From NCBI GenBank assembly GCA_023634235.1, contig JAMKCF010000007.1:21210592-21274591 (forward strand): a DNA stretch of 64,000 nucleotides, in the 5' to 3' direction. Position 1 is the stretch's first letter, and the number at the start of each line of letters is the position of its first letter. Positions 39,801 through 45,034 of this stretch are shown here, piece after piece. A model generated the notes under the pieces. That model was given only the letters and a program-made list of their open reading frames with translations, ran no database searches and had not been told where the DNA came from. The position numbers and the translations under genes were made by a program. This stretch comes from Pisaster brevispinus (lineage: Eukaryota; Echinodermata; Asteroidea; Forcipulatida; Asteriidae).

Positions 39801-42800
39801 TTTTTTTAACCCAAAATCCTGGCCCAAAAAGGCCCATTTTTAAAATTTCGGCCAAAAATAAAATGGTTCGGAAACACTCAAAAGTGCAAGTTTAACCCCT
39901 TGCAGTTTTTTTAAGCCAAAATCCTGGCCCAAAAAGGCCCATTTTTAAAATTTGGCCCAAAAATAAAATGGTCCGAAATAGCTCAAAAATACAAGTTTAA
40001 CCCCTTGCAGTTTTTTTAATCAAAAATCCTGGCCCAAAAGGCCCATTTTTAAAAATTGGCCTAAAAATAAAATGGTTATGAAACACTCAAAAGTGCAAGT
40101 TTAACCCCTTGCAGTTTTTTTAATAAAAAATCCTGGCCCCAAAAGGCCCATTTTAAAAATTTGGCCCACAAATAAAATGGTCTGAAATCGCTCAAAAATA
40201 CAAGTTTAACCCCTTGCAGTTTTTTTAATCAAAAATCCTGGCCCAAAAAGGCCCATTTTAAAAATTTGGCCCAAAAATAAAATGGTTCGAAAACACTCAA
40301 AAGTGCAAGTTTAACCCCTTGCAGTTTTTTTAATCCGAAATCCTGGCCCAAAAAGGCCCATTTTTAAAATTTGGCCCAAAAATAAAATGGTTCGGAAACA
40401 CTCAAAAGTGCAAGTTTAACCCCTTGCAGATTTTTAAACCCAAAATCCTGGTCCAAAAAGGCCCATTTTTAAAATTTGGCCCAAAAATAAAATGGTCCGA
40501 AATCGCTCAAAAATACAAGTTTAACCCCTTGCAGTTTTTTTAATCAAAAATCCTGGCCCAAAAAGGCCCATTTTTTTAAAATTTGGCCCAAAAATAAAAT
40601 GGTTCGGAAACACTCAAAAGTGCAAGTTTAACCCCTTGCAGTTTTTTTAATCAAAAATCCTGGCCCCAAAAGGCCCATTTTTAAAATTTCGCCCAAAAAT
40701 AAAATGGTTCGGAAACACTCAAAAGTGCAAGTTTAACCCCTTGCAGTTTTTTAAACCCAAAATCCTGGCCCAAAAAGGCCCATTTTTAAAATTTGGGCCA
40801 AAAATGAAACGGTCTGAAATCGCTCAAAAGTATAAGATTAACCCCTTGCAGTTTTTTTAACCCAAAATCCTGGCCCAAAAAGGCCCATTTTTAAAATTTC
40901 GGCCAAAAATAAAATGGTTCGGAAACACTCAAAAGTGCAAGTTTAACCCCTTGCAGTTTTTTTAAGCCAAAATCCTGGCCCAAAAAGGCCCATTTTTAAA
41001 ATTTGGCCCAAAAATAAAATGGTCCGAAATTGCTCAAAAATACAAGTTTAACCCCTTGCAGTTTTTTTTATCAAAAATCCTGGCCCAAAAAGGCCCATTT
41101 TTAAAAATTGGCCTAAAAATAAAATGGTTATGAAACACTCAAAAGTGCAAGTTTAACCCCTTGCAGTTTTTTTAATAAAAAATCCTGGCCCCAAAAGGCC
41201 CATTTTAAAAATTTGGCCCACAAATAAAATGGTCTGAAATCGCTCAAAAATACAAGTTTAACCCCTTGCAGTTTTTTTAATCAAAAATCCTGGCCCAAAA
41301 AGGCCCATTTTAAAAATTTGGCCCAAAAATAAAATGGTTCGAAAACACTCAAAAGTGCAAGTTTAACCCCTTGCAGTTTTTTTAATCCGAAATCCTGGCC
41401 CAAAAAGGCCCATTTTTAAAATTTGGCCCAAAAATAAAATGGTTCGGAAACACTCAAAAGTGCAAGTTTAACCCCTTGCAGATTTTTAAACCCAAAATCC
41501 TGGTCCAAAAAGGCCCATTTTTAAAATTTGGCCCAAAAATAAAATGGTCCGAAATCGCTCAAAAATACAAGTTTAACCCCTTGCAGTTTTTTTAATCAAA
41601 AATCCTGGCCCAAAAAGGCCCATTTTTTTTAAATTTGGCCCAAAAATAAAATGGTTCGGAAACACTCAAAAGTGCAAGTTTAACCCCTTGCAGTTTTTTA
41701 AACCCAAAATCCTGGCCCAAAAAGGCCCATTTTTAAAATTTGGGCCAAAAATGAAACGGTCTGAAATCGCTCAAAAGTATAAGATTACCCCCTTGCAGTT
41801 TTTTTAACCCAAAATCCTGGCCCAAATAGGCCCATTTTTAAAATTTGGGCCAAAAATGAAACGGTCTGAAATCGCTCAAAAGTATAAGTTTACCCCCTTG
41901 CAGTTTTTTTAACCCAAAATCCTGGCCCAAAAAGGCCCATTTTTAAAATTTCGCCCAAAAATAAAATGGTCCGAAATCGCTCAAAAATACAAGTTTAACC
42001 CCTTGCAGTTTTTTTAATCAAAAATCCTGGCCCAAAAAGGCCCATTTTTAAAATTTGGGCCAAAAATGAAATGGTCTGAAATCGCTCAAAAGTATAAGTT
42101 TACCCCCTTGCAGTTTTTTTAACCCAAAATCCTGGCCCCAAAAGGCCCATTTTTAAAATTTGGCCCAAAAATAAAATGGTCCGAAATCGCTCAAAAATAC
42201 AAGTTTAACCCCTTGCAGTTTTTTTAATCAAAAATCCTGGCCCAAAAAGGCCCATTTTTTTTAAATTTGGCCCAAAAATAAAATGGTTCGGAAACACTCA
42301 AAAGTGCAAGTTTAACCCCTTGCAGTTTTTTAAACCCAAAATCCTGGCCCAAAAAGGCCCATTTTTAAAATTTGGGCCAAAAATGAAACGGTCTGAAATC
42401 GCTCAAAAGTATAAGATTACCCCCTTGCAGTTTTTTTAACCCAAAATCCTGGCCCAAATAGGCCCATTTTTAAAATTTGGGCCAAAAATGAAACGGTCTG
42501 AAATCGCTCAAAAGTATAAGTTTACCCCCTTGCAGTTTTTTTAACCCAAAATCCTGGCCCAAAAAGGCCCATTTTTAAAATTTCGCCCAAAAATAAAATG
42601 GTCCGAAATCGCTCAAAAATACAAGTTTAACCCCTTGCAGTTTTTTTAATCAAAAATCCTGGCCCAAAAAGGCCCATTTTTAAAATTTGGGCCAAAAATG
42701 AAATGGTCTGAAATCGCTCAAAAGTATAAGTTTACCCCCTTGCAGTTTTTTTAACCCAAAATCCTGGCCCCAAAAGGCCCATTTTTAAAATTTGGGCCAA

Positions 42801-43563
42801 AAATGAAACGGTCTGAAATCGCTCAAAAATACAAGTTTAACCCCTTGCAGTTTTTTTAATCAAAAATCCTGGCCCTAAAAGGCCCATTTTTAAAATTTGG
42901 CCCAAAAATAAAATGGTTCGGAAACACTCAAAAATACAAGTTTAACCCCTTGCAGTTTTTTTAATCAAAAATCCTGGCCCCAAAAGGCCCATTTTTAAAA
43001 TTTGGCCCAAAAAATAAAATGGTCCGAAATCGCTCAAAAATACAAGTTTAACCCCTTGCAGTTTTTTTAACCAAAAATCCTGGTCCAAAAAGGCCCATTT
43101 TTAAAATTTGGCCCAAAAATAAAATGGTCCGAAATGGCTCAAAAATACAAGTTTAACCCCTTGCAGTTTAAAAAAAAATAAATCCTGGCCCAAAAAGGCC
43201 CATTTTTTTAAATTGGGTTCAAATTTAAATGGTCTAAAGTTCAACCTAGGGTTATTTAATCTGAAAAATAACACACTGAGACAATTTGAAGCAGTTTGTG
43301 GGTGTTTGTTTTGTTTTTATGTAATAATGCAATGTGTTTTTCTTTGTTTCCTACAGACGGCTGACATGCAGTGGACATATTCTTTGATAGGAGTAACTCC
43401 GGAATATACGCCTCCAAAAGGCCAATCTCAAAGACCAATTGCTGGACCTCATTCAAGTAGCAATCGGCACAGTAAGCCACGCAACTATGTCTTGGACAAC
43501 CTGAAACTTACAATGACTGCTGTTTCTTCACCCATCAAAGGGGCACCAATTCACATGAAGTGA
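543..43563 (+). CDS. CFAP47: CFAP47 orthologue (cilia- and flagella-associated protein 47), 5'-partial, 41 exons visible
   Basis: Seen: 41 exons join in one frame through GT-AG introns to 9033 nt (3010 residues plus TGA at 43561-43563). Residue 1 here is the first codon at 543; the true N-terminus lies upstream. Many segments have the beta-sandwich look of ASH/MSP/Hydin repeats ('LDFGQV', 'FDFGDCPVG', 'LDFGIVSS', 'FKPNQYG'). A central block, about residues 1365-1665, carries the CFAP47-type helical and CH region ('IYDLMAHMSG', 'SKRAWTDLLLQTLK', 'GIPPSRWVVNFDYDLLDG'). Known of the family: CFAP47 is an axonemal protein needed for sperm flagella; human CFAP47 is about 3190 residues, so little is missing. 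HYDIN, CFAP65 and DLEC1 are ASH relatives but lack this central arrangement. Introns over 300 bp in which I see nothing notable: 4682-5339, 5520-5994, 8775-9798, 10316-10702, 10854-11212, 12202-12696, 12919-13235, 13520-13884, 15369-15932, 18485-18872, 19671-20058, 20339-20891, 21150-21665, 21918-22458, 23400-23881, 26063-26462, 27370-27911, 28171-28664. Confidence 0.92.
1016..1444 (+). CDS. CFAP47: CFAP47 exon b (residues 104-247), ASH-like repeat
   Basis: Acceptor CCCTTTAG, donor GTAGGT. Contains a clear ASH-type repeat: 'FDFGDCPVGEHVDTLCTLRN' followed by 'FGKLKPGESQDLIFSFKPNQ'. Leaves one base, which joins in frame to the exon at 1850. Confidence 0.9.
1850..2072 (+). CDS. CFAP47: CFAP47 exon c (residues 247-321), charged linker
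   Basis: Acceptor CACCTCAG, donor GTAAGT. Encodes a basic, loop-like stretch ('PNDRARSIRPSYRRDQY') between ASH repeats. Joined directly to exon b; the 43-nt candidate at 1548-1590 would break the frame. Confidence 0.85.
2257..2387. mobile_element. Foldback MITE, 131 bp, in intron 2073-2438
   Basis: Seen: the ends are imperfect inverted repeats (AAGCCTGGTTTATACTT at the left; AAGTATGAACTGGGCTT at the right, whose complement is AAGCCCAGTTCATACTT). Inside these, AATGCGAAT at the left faces ATTCGCATT at the right. No coding capacity. Non-autonomous DNA element; superfamily not assigned. Confidence 0.7.
2439..2591 (+). CDS. CFAP47: CFAP47 exon d (residues 321-372)
   Basis: Acceptor TACCACAG, donor GTAAGA. 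Encodes a highly charged helical segment ('DYAYDDNELAAIKKHKNTY', then 'YLKESRQHRIGK') characteristic of the linker in ciliary ASH proteins of this family. Confidence 0.88.
2639..3400. mobile_element. Non-autonomous hAT-like DNA transposon, 762 bp, with 8-bp target duplication
   Basis: Seen: the direct repeat TTCTGTAC flanks the element at 2631-2638 and 3401-3408. The termini are inverted: left CAGGGG..., a long G run, then CGGACACG; right CGTGTCC, a C run, then CTG. An 8-bp duplication with CAG...CTG ends fits the hAT superfamily (known). No transposase frame is visible, so it is a MITE-like passenger inside CFAP47 intron 2592-4577. Confidence 0.8.
4066..4502. repeat. Diverged direct duplication, about 112 bp (4066-4177 and 4391-4502)
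   Basis: Two segments about 325 bp apart align along their length: both begin CCAAAG, share CATCATTTA, 'AAAACCATTTGTC' and end AGAAATCACC, with many substitutions. Old duplication in intron sequence; no function seen. Confidence 0.55.
4578..4681 (+). CDS. CFAP47: CFAP47 exon e (residues 372-407)
   Basis: Acceptor ATCTCCAG, donor GTAAGT. Short exon encoding 'EFAELDNDKNIGLKPASG' and a Pro/Lys-rich continuation of the linker. Frame fits both neighbours. Confidence 0.85.
5340..5519 (+). CDS. CFAP47: CFAP47 exon f (residues 407-467)
   Basis: Acceptor CTCAACAG, donor GTAAGG. Basic linker ending 'ILTPQQLHQVVIG', which leads into the next ASH repeat. Confidence 0.87.
5995..6098 (+). CDS. CFAP47: CFAP47 exon g (residues 467-501), start of ASH repeat
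   Basis: Acceptor TTACATTAG, donor GTAAGT. Encodes 'PPTLDFGQVCLKSTSAQKLN', the classic ASH opening strand (LDFG, then the link to the repeat's next strand). Confidence 0.9.
6291..6403 (+). CDS. CFAP47: CFAP47 exon h (residues 502-539)
   Basis: Acceptor TTGTTTAG, donor GTGAGT. Completes the ASH repeat ('VVPPNCKAALPLIFES', then 'KGRFQR'). Confidence 0.88.
6567..6700 (+). CDS. CFAP47: CFAP47 exon i (residues 539-584)
   Basis: Acceptor ATTTTCAG, donor GTAGGT. Encodes 'NVTYTVNKINKEHVIVYADV', the closing strands of one repeat and the start of the next ('LELSSERLEL'). Confidence 0.88.
6912..8338. mobile_element. 1.4-kb non-autonomous repeat with short inverted ends, palindromic head and GT-rich core
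   Basis: Seen: ATGCCCCGC at 6912-6920 and its complement GCGGGGCAT at 8330-8338. The head itself folds (TATGCCCC ... GGGGCATA within 40 bp). The interior holds GT runs (about 6971-7066 and 7424-7443), repeated 'TCAAATGTC..GGTCATTATGGCTAAAAC' stretches and C-rich tracts. No credible ORF. A related inverted segment lies at 54028-54330. It accounts for most of CFAP47 intron 6701-8532. Confidence 0.65.
8533..8774 (+). CDS. CFAP47: CFAP47 exon j (residues 584-664), ASH-like repeat
   Basis: Acceptor ATGCACAG, donor GTAAGT. Encodes 'LRNERNYPAEFTWQPILGER', then 'FSIRPASGTVDPSKDLECEV', a typical repeat body. Confidence 0.9.
9799..9921 (+). CDS. CFAP47: CFAP47 exon k (residues 665-705)
   Basis: Acceptor CTCCACAG, donor GTAAAA; phase 0 at both ends. 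Encodes 'RRVLFGQVPLHLTTSRSAVL', an ASH opening strand pair. Confidence 0.87.
10106..10315 (+). CDS. CFAP47: CFAP47 exon l (residues 706-775)
   Basis: Acceptor ATCATAG, donor GTAAGT-like (GTAAGT after GATGTG); phase 0 at both ends. Encodes 'VSPVQGVVPVGGTTELGIFL', the second half of the repeat. Confidence 0.88.
10703..10853 (+). CDS. CFAP47: CFAP47 exon m (residues 776-826)
   Basis: Acceptor TTTCTTCAG, donor GTAAAC. Encodes 'PTFQLGGVYCASNLTVPFKL', another repeat start. Confidence 0.88.
11213..11788 (+). CDS. CFAP47: CFAP47 exon n (residues 826-1018), longest exon
   Basis: Acceptor TTTCTAG, donor GTGAGA. 576 nt. Contains the end of one repeat, a Pro/Thr-rich spacer ('SPESTPFPPTPAPSTKS') and a new ASH repeat ('LQLSHSNLDFSLPSGYLDFG', then 'LAPGETYPLGVMFCP'). 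Confidence 0.92.
12003..12201 (+). CDS. CFAP47: CFAP47 exon o (residues 1018-1084)
   Basis: Acceptor TTACACAG, donor GTAAGA. Encodes 'EEPGEFHAKVPIILNDDTS' and 'PQLTFDPLAIVLTPVPLATK'. Confidence 0.9.
12697..12918 (+). CDS. CFAP47: CFAP47 exon p (residues 1084-1158)
   Basis: Acceptor CAAATTAG, donor GTTAGC (weaker than its neighbours). Encodes 'LSVTFPDGQKIQPCCGDEGD' and 'CKVTFCSPRPVSFTQPVKF'. Confidence 0.87.
13236..13519 (+). CDS. CFAP47: CFAP47 exon q (residues 1158-1253)
   Basis: Acceptor CTGTTTAG, donor GTAAGT. Starts 'FSIPVTATADNCLLTAYPFV', then a Ser/Thr-rich, probably disordered spacer ('RPSTQRSTSTSSRFGATTS'). Confidence 0.9.
13885..14131 (+). CDS. CFAP47: CFAP47 exon r (residues 1253-1335)
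   Basis: Acceptor TTGTGTAG, donor GTAAGA. Ends 'WITLHGWSGGPYPVSLPEGL', a motif I associate with the segment ahead of the CFAP47 central domain. Confidence 0.88.
14282..14500 (+). CDS. CFAP47: CFAP47 exon s (residues 1335-1408), start of central helical domain
   Basis: Acceptor CCATTTCAG, donor GTATGA. Encodes 'TIYDLMAHMSGRLVPGIPIN' and 'LQLHWQHSTLLTFLR', strongly CFAP47-like. Confidence 0.92.
14805..15005 (+). mobile_element. tRNA-derived SINE (Asn-like head), copy 1
   Basis: Seen: A-box-like CAGCTCAGTTGGTAGAG at about 14869-14885, an anticodon-like GTT in the loop of CCGG-type arms, B box GGTTCGAA at 14913-14920, and a TTTCTTTGTTCAA tail. Related fragments at about 26850-26990 and 30440-30505 share the 5' 'GACCGCCAACATAGGG' or the tail. 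It lies in intron 14501-15142. Confidence 0.75.
15143..15368 (+). CDS. CFAP47: CFAP47 exon t (residues 1408-1483)
   Basis: Acceptor CTTTGTAG, donor GTGAGC. Encodes 'PEYLFEPQDYQRWVKLQEQI', a charged helix 'RERKKAQQQGK', and 'SKRAWTDLLLQTLK'. The motif order matches CFAP47. Confidence 0.93.
15933..16128 (+). CDS. CFAP47: CFAP47 exon u (residues 1484-1549), CH-region start
   Basis: Acceptor CTTTCAG, donor GTATTT. Encodes 'NIYSVGERILVAWLNHHYEQ', the first helices of the calponin-homology-like region, ending 'HKIWKDCDK'. Confidence 0.93.
16447..16690. repeat. Tandem repeat, 85-bp unit, about 2.9 copies
   Basis: GAATTACCC..GAAGTATAGACACTG recurs at 16447, 16532 and 16617 with few changes. Lies in CFAP47 intron 16129-18386. 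The rest of that intron is ordinary AT-rich sequence apart from the candidate microexon at 16806-16835. Confidence 0.9.
18387..18484 (+). CDS. CFAP47: CFAP47 exon v (residues 1549-1581), CH-domain core
   Basis: Acceptor ACTATCAG, donor GTAAGT. Encodes 'PPSRWVVNFDYDLLDGLVL', with the Trp and the D-G-L-V-L core typical of CH domains. Confidence 0.93.
18873..19124 (+). CDS. CFAP47: CFAP47 exon w (residues 1582-1665), CH-domain C-terminal half
   Basis: Acceptor AATTGTAG, donor GTGAGT; phase 0 at both ends. Encodes 'LHNALKVVNAFRYIGLDYDI' and 'NPISLLLLCVHLYQRLPQY', the last CH helices (compare the usual D-P-x-x-x-L-x-L pattern). Confidence 0.93.
19143..19249. mobile_element. Foldback element, 107 bp, in intron 19125-19406
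   Basis: Seen: CCACCATTTTGGGAGTT at 19177-19193 is the exact complement of AACTCCCAAAATGGTGG at 19214-19230. Outer CAATGCGC (19143-19150) pairs with GCGCATTG (19242-19249). A small MITE or a strong hairpin, placed only 18 bp after a splice donor. Confidence 0.75.
19407..19670 (+). CDS. CFAP47: CFAP47 exon x (residues 1666-1753), ASH repeat after CH
   Basis: Acceptor TTTAATGAAG (weak polypyrimidine tract), donor GTAAGT; phase 0. Encodes 'VRLTNPSSKPLTYHAMIAGR' and 'IAPKGKHDLAVEFTSRFLRP'. Repeats resume here. Confidence 0.88.
20059..20338 (+). CDS. CFAP47: CFAP47 exon y (residues 1754-1847)
   Basis: Acceptor TATTACAG, donor GTGAGT. Encodes 'KVELEVTNPFDEGGEFRIVL', then a basic linker rich in Lys and Pro ('KKVRSKTDHGQKKERTPTPP'). 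Confidence 0.88.
20892..21149 (+). CDS. CFAP47: CFAP47 exon z (residues 1847-1933)
   Basis: Acceptor TTCCAACCAG, donor GTAGTT. Encodes 'DFLPFHTGKRQCSILFVSES' and 'FLYSIEAVAGLPMPSS', an ASH repeat body. Confidence 0.88.
21666..21917 (+). CDS. CFAP47: CFAP47 exon aa (residues 1933-2017)
   Basis: Acceptor TTCTCAAAG, donor GTATGG. Encodes 'RIIYWRCDSNTVLHEELVIP' and a helical, Ala/Arg-rich insert ('QQRMSQTEIRRRHVTGTLA'). Confidence 0.87.
22459..22662 (+). CDS. CFAP47: CFAP47 exon ab (residues 2017-2085)
   Basis: Acceptor TTCAACAG, donor GTGAGT. Encodes 'FSVEVNSKYFETTPTMFVPS' and 'LTLKPKSAAEIVMNGHIVD'. Confidence 0.86.
23194..23399 (+). CDS. CFAP47: CFAP47 exon ac (residues 2085-2153)
   Basis: Acceptor GAAACTAG, donor GTAAGT. 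Encodes 'TVSLPVRFSPKSAGHYPCRV', the strand pair that closes a repeat. A 24-nt candidate exon sits upstream at 23077-23100. Confidence 0.88.
23882..24025 (+). CDS. CFAP47: CFAP47 exon ad (residues 2154-2201)
   Basis: Acceptor TTGACTAG, donor GTAAGT; phase 0. Encodes 'WPLTASIEGQGFYGPPFILA' and 'FPLMFRPAFESLVS'. Confidence 0.88.
25076..25194 (+). CDS. CFAP47: CFAP47 exon ae (residues 2202-2241)
   Basis: Acceptor GTCACCAG, donor GTAAGT. Encodes 'GKLVLTNGEDGTEHHFRLKG', the G-x-L-x-L-x-N strand typical of these repeats. Confidence 0.88.
25338..25547 (+). CDS. CFAP47: CFAP47 exon af (residues 2241-2311)
   Basis: Acceptor TCTTGTAG, donor GTGAGT. Encodes 'VLPGKEADYIMKVSPWKRGT' and 'FRGILSFIAGGTDNLK'. 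Confidence 0.88.
25685..26062 (+). CDS. CFAP47: CFAP47 exon ag (residues 2311-2437)
   Basis: Acceptor ATCAATTAG, donor GTAAGA. Begins with a Ser/Thr-rich spacer ('TRPTSGKSTSSTTSVQVHQ') and continues with 'YRVWYSIEVRCSPPPPERDI' and 'LTPGQKKMYQLVYAPAIVG'. Confidence 0.9.
26463..26682 (+). CDS. CFAP47: CFAP47 exon ah (residues 2437-2510)
   Basis: Acceptor GTTTCCAG, donor GTGAGT. Encodes 'ETVGEFWYTLNLTAEPPSP' and 'WSRQFITLSNPTEETLEL'. Confidence 0.9.
26850..26990 (+). mobile_element. Truncated SINE, same family as 14805-15005
   Basis: Shares 'GACCGCCAACATAGGG', 'AGCTCAGTT' and the tail 'CTTTGTT..AAACCCAAATTATTT', but the B-box half is deleted, so it is inactive. Lies in intron 26683-27107. Confidence 0.7.
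27108..27369 (+). CDS. CFAP47: CFAP47 exon ai (residues 2511-2598)
   Basis: Acceptor TTATTGAAG, donor GTAAGT. Encodes 'IILAPHSTQEVPLQFMPSSL' and 'LGSNTSLIIPFRNPLNEAVL'. Confidence 0.9.
27912..28170 (+). CDS. CFAP47: CFAP47 exon aj (residues 2598-2684)
   Basis: Acceptor TTACACAG, donor GTGAGT. Encodes 'GILVAPKSTLDIPLTFAPDN' and 'DGTSWEYEPSKDPD'. Confidence 0.9.
28665..28936 (+). CDS. CFAP47: CFAP47 exon ak (residues 2684-2775)
   Basis: Acceptor CATTGCAG, donor GTATGT. Encodes 'LRDIRWLYPIHGIPESQPVI' (the W-x-Y-P-I-H-G-I-P-E motif common to ciliary ASH proteins) and a Thr/Arg-rich tail. Confidence 0.91.
29230..29720. repeat. Degenerate copies related to the 105-bp satellite
   Basis: Pieces such as 'GGTCTGAAATCTCT' (about 29470), 'GATCTGAAATCTCT' (about 29253) and 'CCTTGCAGTTTTTTTTAT' (about 29658) match the monomer of the large array, spaced at roughly multiples of 105-110 bp, with heavy divergence. 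Lies in CFAP47 intron 28937-29946. Confidence 0.55.
29947..30118 (+). CDS. CFAP47: CFAP47 exon al (residues 2775-2832)
   Basis: Acceptor TCTTTCAG, donor GTAAGT. Encodes 'FSFELIYGNDEAQAHLEHAV' and 'GIVTLLFNVIYAPFKVM'. Confidence 0.89.
30440..30505 (+). mobile_element. 3' fragment of the tRNA-derived SINE
   Basis: Shares 'GGAGGTCGTTGGTTCAAG' (B box GGTTCAAGTCC at 30454-30464) and 'TTGTCTTTGTTCAAACCC' with the copy at 14805-15005. The A-box half is missing. Lies in CFAP47 intron 30119-30778. Confidence 0.75.
30779..30940 (+). CDS. CFAP47: CFAP47 exon am (residues 2832-2886)
   Basis: Acceptor TTGAACAG, donor GTAAGG. Encodes 'HDVQLCVTAATGGVWRYPVR' and 'DDVITIESIGLNKEASVGF', the penultimate ASH repeat. 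Confidence 0.91.
32540..34135 (+). repeat. Tandem array of tRNA-like units, 140-bp period, about 11 full copies plus a fragment
   Basis: Seen: each unit has a D-arm-like GTCC-AGTGGAA-GGAC hairpin, a T-arm with a canonical B box (GGGTTCAATTCCC) and then AACTTTTC, a possible Pol III stop. Units begin near 32640, 32783, 32940, 33080, 33220, 33360, 33501, 33641, 33781, 33922 and 34063. The first two and the last are more diverged. The A-box region resembles tRNA-Glu (inference). The anticodon arm does not pair, so these are not functional tRNAs. Each unit also opens a 68-aa frame that is an artefact of the repeat. The array sits in CFAP47 intron 30941-36240. Confidence 0.9.
34209..34325 (-). repeat. 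Single tRNA-like unit of a third type
   Basis: On the minus strand: A-box-like 'TTGCTCAACCGGGAAGGG' followed about 40 nt on by 'AGTTCAATTCCTGG' (B-box-like). A decayed tRNA-derived element between the two arrays. A short CTTTTT tandem run (about 34194-34220) precedes it. Confidence 0.55.
34380..35440 (-). repeat. Tandem array of tRNA-like units on the minus strand, about 141-bp period, 8 copies
   Basis: Seen on the minus strand: A box TAGCTCAGATGG, D-stem GCTC/GGGC, a TTGAAAT loop with T33 and GAA in the anticodon place (Phe-like, inference), and B box GGTTCAAATCC. Copies lie near 34409, 34551, 34692, 34833, 34975, 35126, 35268 and 35411 (B-box positions); the first and last are diverged. 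Spacers are AT-rich with a TATATATAGAAT motif. The anticodon stem is poorly paired, so functional tRNAs are unlikely. Confidence 0.88.
36241..36409 (+). CDS. CFAP47: CFAP47 exon an (residues 2886-2942)
   Basis: Acceptor ACTTCCTAG, donor GTATGT; ends in phase 0. Encodes 'FTAYFVAGSDQEFSVSPQTG' and 'IGFRPRIYGKNYQGKLVVQ', the last ASH repeat. The preceding intron is 5.3 kb and the following one 6.9 kb, both expanded by repeats. Confidence 0.92.
36430..43210 (+). repeat. Satellite array, 105-bp monomer, about 65 copies, inside the last CFAP47 intron
   Basis: Seen: an unbroken head-to-tail array with monomer landmarks 'AATCCTGGCCCAAAAAGG', 'CCATTTTTAAAATTTGG', 'AAATGGTCCGAAATCGCTC' and 'ACCCCTTGCAGTTTTTTTAA'. 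Higher-order repeats are visible: 37001-37800 recurs almost unchanged 840 bp later (8 monomers), about 39834-40560 recurs 1050 bp later, and 41590-42220 recurs about 630 bp later. No coding frame. Confidence 0.97.
43357..43563 (+). CDS. CFAP47: CFAP47 terminal coding exon ao (residues 2943-3010, stop TGA)
   Basis: Acceptor TTTCCTACAG, phase 0. Encodes 'DMQWTYSLIGVTPEYTPPKG', the W-x-Y-x-x-x-G-x-x-P-E-Y motif that ends ciliary ASH proteins of this family, and a basic tail ending 'GAPIHMK'. Confidence 0.94.
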   Translation, partial: TADMQWTYSLIGVTPEYTPPKGQSQRPIAGPHSSSNRHSKPRNYVLDNLKLTMTAVSSPIKGAPIHMK

Positions 43564-43783
43564 AGTTATACATTGTTTAACAGTTGGGTTCAATACTCTT
43601 AAACAAAACAAAATAATACGATGTAGTATTTTGAATTTATGTTATTACTAGTATCTGTACAAAGTAAACTCTTAACCATAAGCTTACCAGTGATTGTTTT
43701 CATGTGCCGTCATGATATTTGGCCCTTTTGGGTAAAGATAGAAAGAGTTTATCTAGCACAAGGGCTGACCTATTCATGTACAT

Positions 43784-43789
43784 AATAAA
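43784..43789 (+). terminator. Probable CFAP47 poly(A) signal
   Basis: AATAAA 221 bases after the stop codon, the first canonical signal downstream. The 3' UTR is AT-rich. Later ATTAAA variants could also serve. Confidence 0.5.
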
Positions 43790-43805
43790 ATGGTCTAGGT
43801 TTTGA

Positions 43806-45034
43806 TAGGCTTTTTAAGGCATTAGTTAACAATTTCCCAGGGTCATAAAAAAAAGGGGAAATCAGATAAAAGTAGGAAAAATATACTGCCTGTTATGTGC
43901 TACTTTCCATTCTAGAATTTAACTTAATTTGTCTGAATAATTTGTGTAATTAGAGTAAAAGTTTATTTTTTCTGTAAGCTTACTGTAATTCTTTTGATGA
44001 AAATGTTGTTAAATGAAATTCCATTAAAAGTTGTTACATATGGTTTTTTTTAATGCATTTGATATTTAGTAATTGTGATTATCTTTGATATGCTGTCCAT
44101 TTAAAAATATTTATAATACAAGGTCTTCATATTAACATAATGTAGTATTCCTTGAAAAGAAAACCTGTACATACAACATATTTACATTTTTATATTATTG
44201 TGTAAAGGAAACAAGCTGTACAAATTTTATTAAGGTTTTTTGTTGACCATAGTTTTGTCAAAGGTTGTTTTTTTATTTGAGAAATACAATAGTTTTTTAT
44301 GCCACACCATAATTTAAGTTATGAGTAGAACAGGCTAAAAAAAGTAAAGTGTATTAATATAGGTTAAAGAGCATTTTTGTCCTAGTTTATTTTTGTTTTG
44401 TGTTGCTAAGATATACATTTCACACTCTATTAAACACTTTCAAAGCATTGGTTGTTGTTCATAACAGAGTTTTCTGTTGTGCCTTCCAAAAGATAGTTTT
44501 AAAGAAATTAAAAGACATAATTTTTTACACAGAATTTTACACCATCAGCTGCACTTTATGACAAATCCAAGTACACAACTTGGGTTAAGGATTCTTGTAC
44601 TGTTATCTTGCTTTTTTTTTTTAATGTATATTTTCATGAAGAACTAATTATCTTAAGGAAATGTTTAATATATTCATCTTGTTGGATGCCAGCCTCAATA
44701 GTATTAAAGAACCCTCCATGATACTGTCAGCAAACCAAATATTTTGGCTTTTCAGGATGACTTGCATATTTCTGCAGAAAATTGAGATCAAAAAGATACA
44801 TAAATATTCAGTGGAATAGCATGACCAGTGATGTTGATGAGTATCATGGTGAGAATATTTGCTTGAATTGAAAGAAGGAATGTTCCATTCGACAAGTTAA
44901 AATATTCTCCCCATTGCACAAATGCAAAACATTTATTATTTGTCATATTAGTCATTTGTAGGAAACGCCAATCACCAAAATGTACAAGAAAATTCAACTA
45001 TGAAGGCTTTTTGTAAAGCTGTGACACAGGTTGG
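43806..45034. other. Intergenic / long 3' UTR sequence with no gene seen
   Basis: AT-rich sequence between the likely CFAP47 cleavage site and the second satellite array. Only short chance frames are present. Confidence 0.6.

Noticed and set aside
36430..43210. CRISPR-like array
   Set aside because: There are no constant repeats with unique spacers; the whole 105-bp unit is repeated, in an intron of a eukaryotic gene.
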